From Lentzea kentuckyensis (GTDB taxonomy: Bacteria > Actinomycetota > Actinomycetes > Mycobacteriales > Pseudonocardiaceae): a stretch of DNA of 50,094 bases. Each line of letters begins with the position of its first letter. Positions within the stretch are counted from its first letter, which is position 1. Shown here piece by piece: positions 50,077 through 50,094 of the stretch. The DNA lies in NCBI RefSeq assembly GCF_002150765.1, contig NZ_MUYM01000088.1, positions 1-50,094 of the forward strand. Reading direction: 5' to 3'. A model generated the notes under the pieces. It was not told where the DNA came from. It did no database searches and saw only the letters and a list, made by a program, of their open reading frames with translations. The position numbers and the translations under genes are program-made.

Positions 50077-50094
50077 GTGCACGCGGGGAGCTTT
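50077..50094. repeat. left arm of a dispersed palindromic repeat at the window edge
   Basis: GCACGCGGGGAGCTTT (50079-50094) is identical to the start of the hairpin at 27867. The window ends here, so the pairing arm would lie just beyond. It probably is a terminator for a gene to the right. Confidence 0.6.

Overview
The window is high-GC actinobacterial DNA, most like a Pseudonocardiales genome (Lentzea/Saccharothrix/Amycolatopsis type; this is inferred from gene content and style, not from a search). The markers are RbpA, WhiA, OpcA, frequent GTG/TTG starts, 1-4 bp overlaps between operon genes, and the conserved order ctaB / tkt-tal-pgi-zwf-opcA-pgl and secG-tpiA-pgk-gap-whiA-yvcK-rapZ-uvrC. 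In related genomes these two blocks lie close together. Here they are separated by about 16 kb of accessory genes.

Region by region. 1-600: a possible 3' end of a gene, a 216-224 bp MITE-like element with perfect terminal inverted repeats, and a small three-helix-bundle protein. 606-3450 (minus): a CHAT-like protein whose catalytic His and Cys appear lost, then ctaB. 3693-11830 (plus): a tightly coupled pentose-phosphate operon (tkt, tal, pgi, zwf, opcA, pgl), ended by a double palindrome. 11879-17831 (minus): an M48 metalloprotease, a 391-aa winged-helix-like protein of unknown function, a 964-aa DNA2/NAM7-type SF1 helicase, and a pseudokinase whose N-terminus carries a RHIM-like amyloid-signalling motif. 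The kinase operon and the protease gene each carry a copy of the same 44-bp upstream motif. 17832-24560: a GNAT remnant, a 977-aa hybrid histidine kinase with a LacI/ribose-binding-type sensor, a convergent single-domain receiver, two tandem DUF4360 secreted paralogues and an orphan NarL-type kinase. 24568-27864: a membrane Ser/Thr kinase with an overlapping membrane protein, and a divergent Thr/Pro-rich surface protein. 27867-27979: two very strong hairpins.

27991-40729 (minus) is housekeeping: rbpA, secG, tpiA, pgk, gap, whiA, yvcK, rapZ and uvrC. It is interrupted by a LAL-type LuxR regulator with an N-terminal Cys4 finger plus a 69-aa ORF, and by an HD-domain gene followed by a 0.6-kb repeat-rich spacer. 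40772-50012: two Tat-type Rieske lipoproteins, a small hypothetical, a divergent XRE regulator overlapping a SLOG-family protein, a four-helix membrane protein coupled to a coiled-coil protein, a one-domain S1 RNA-binding protein, a WYL regulator overlapping an ECF sigma factor with a SnoaL-like tail, and a Tat-exported phosphoesterase-LamG protein.

The strongest candidate for an undescribed system is 12834-17831 (RHIM-like/pseudokinase, helicase, winged-helix protein), probably co-regulated with the M48 protease. A second candidate is the XRE-SLOG-membrane-coiled-coil set at 42514-45979. No rRNA, tRNA or CRISPR array was seen.
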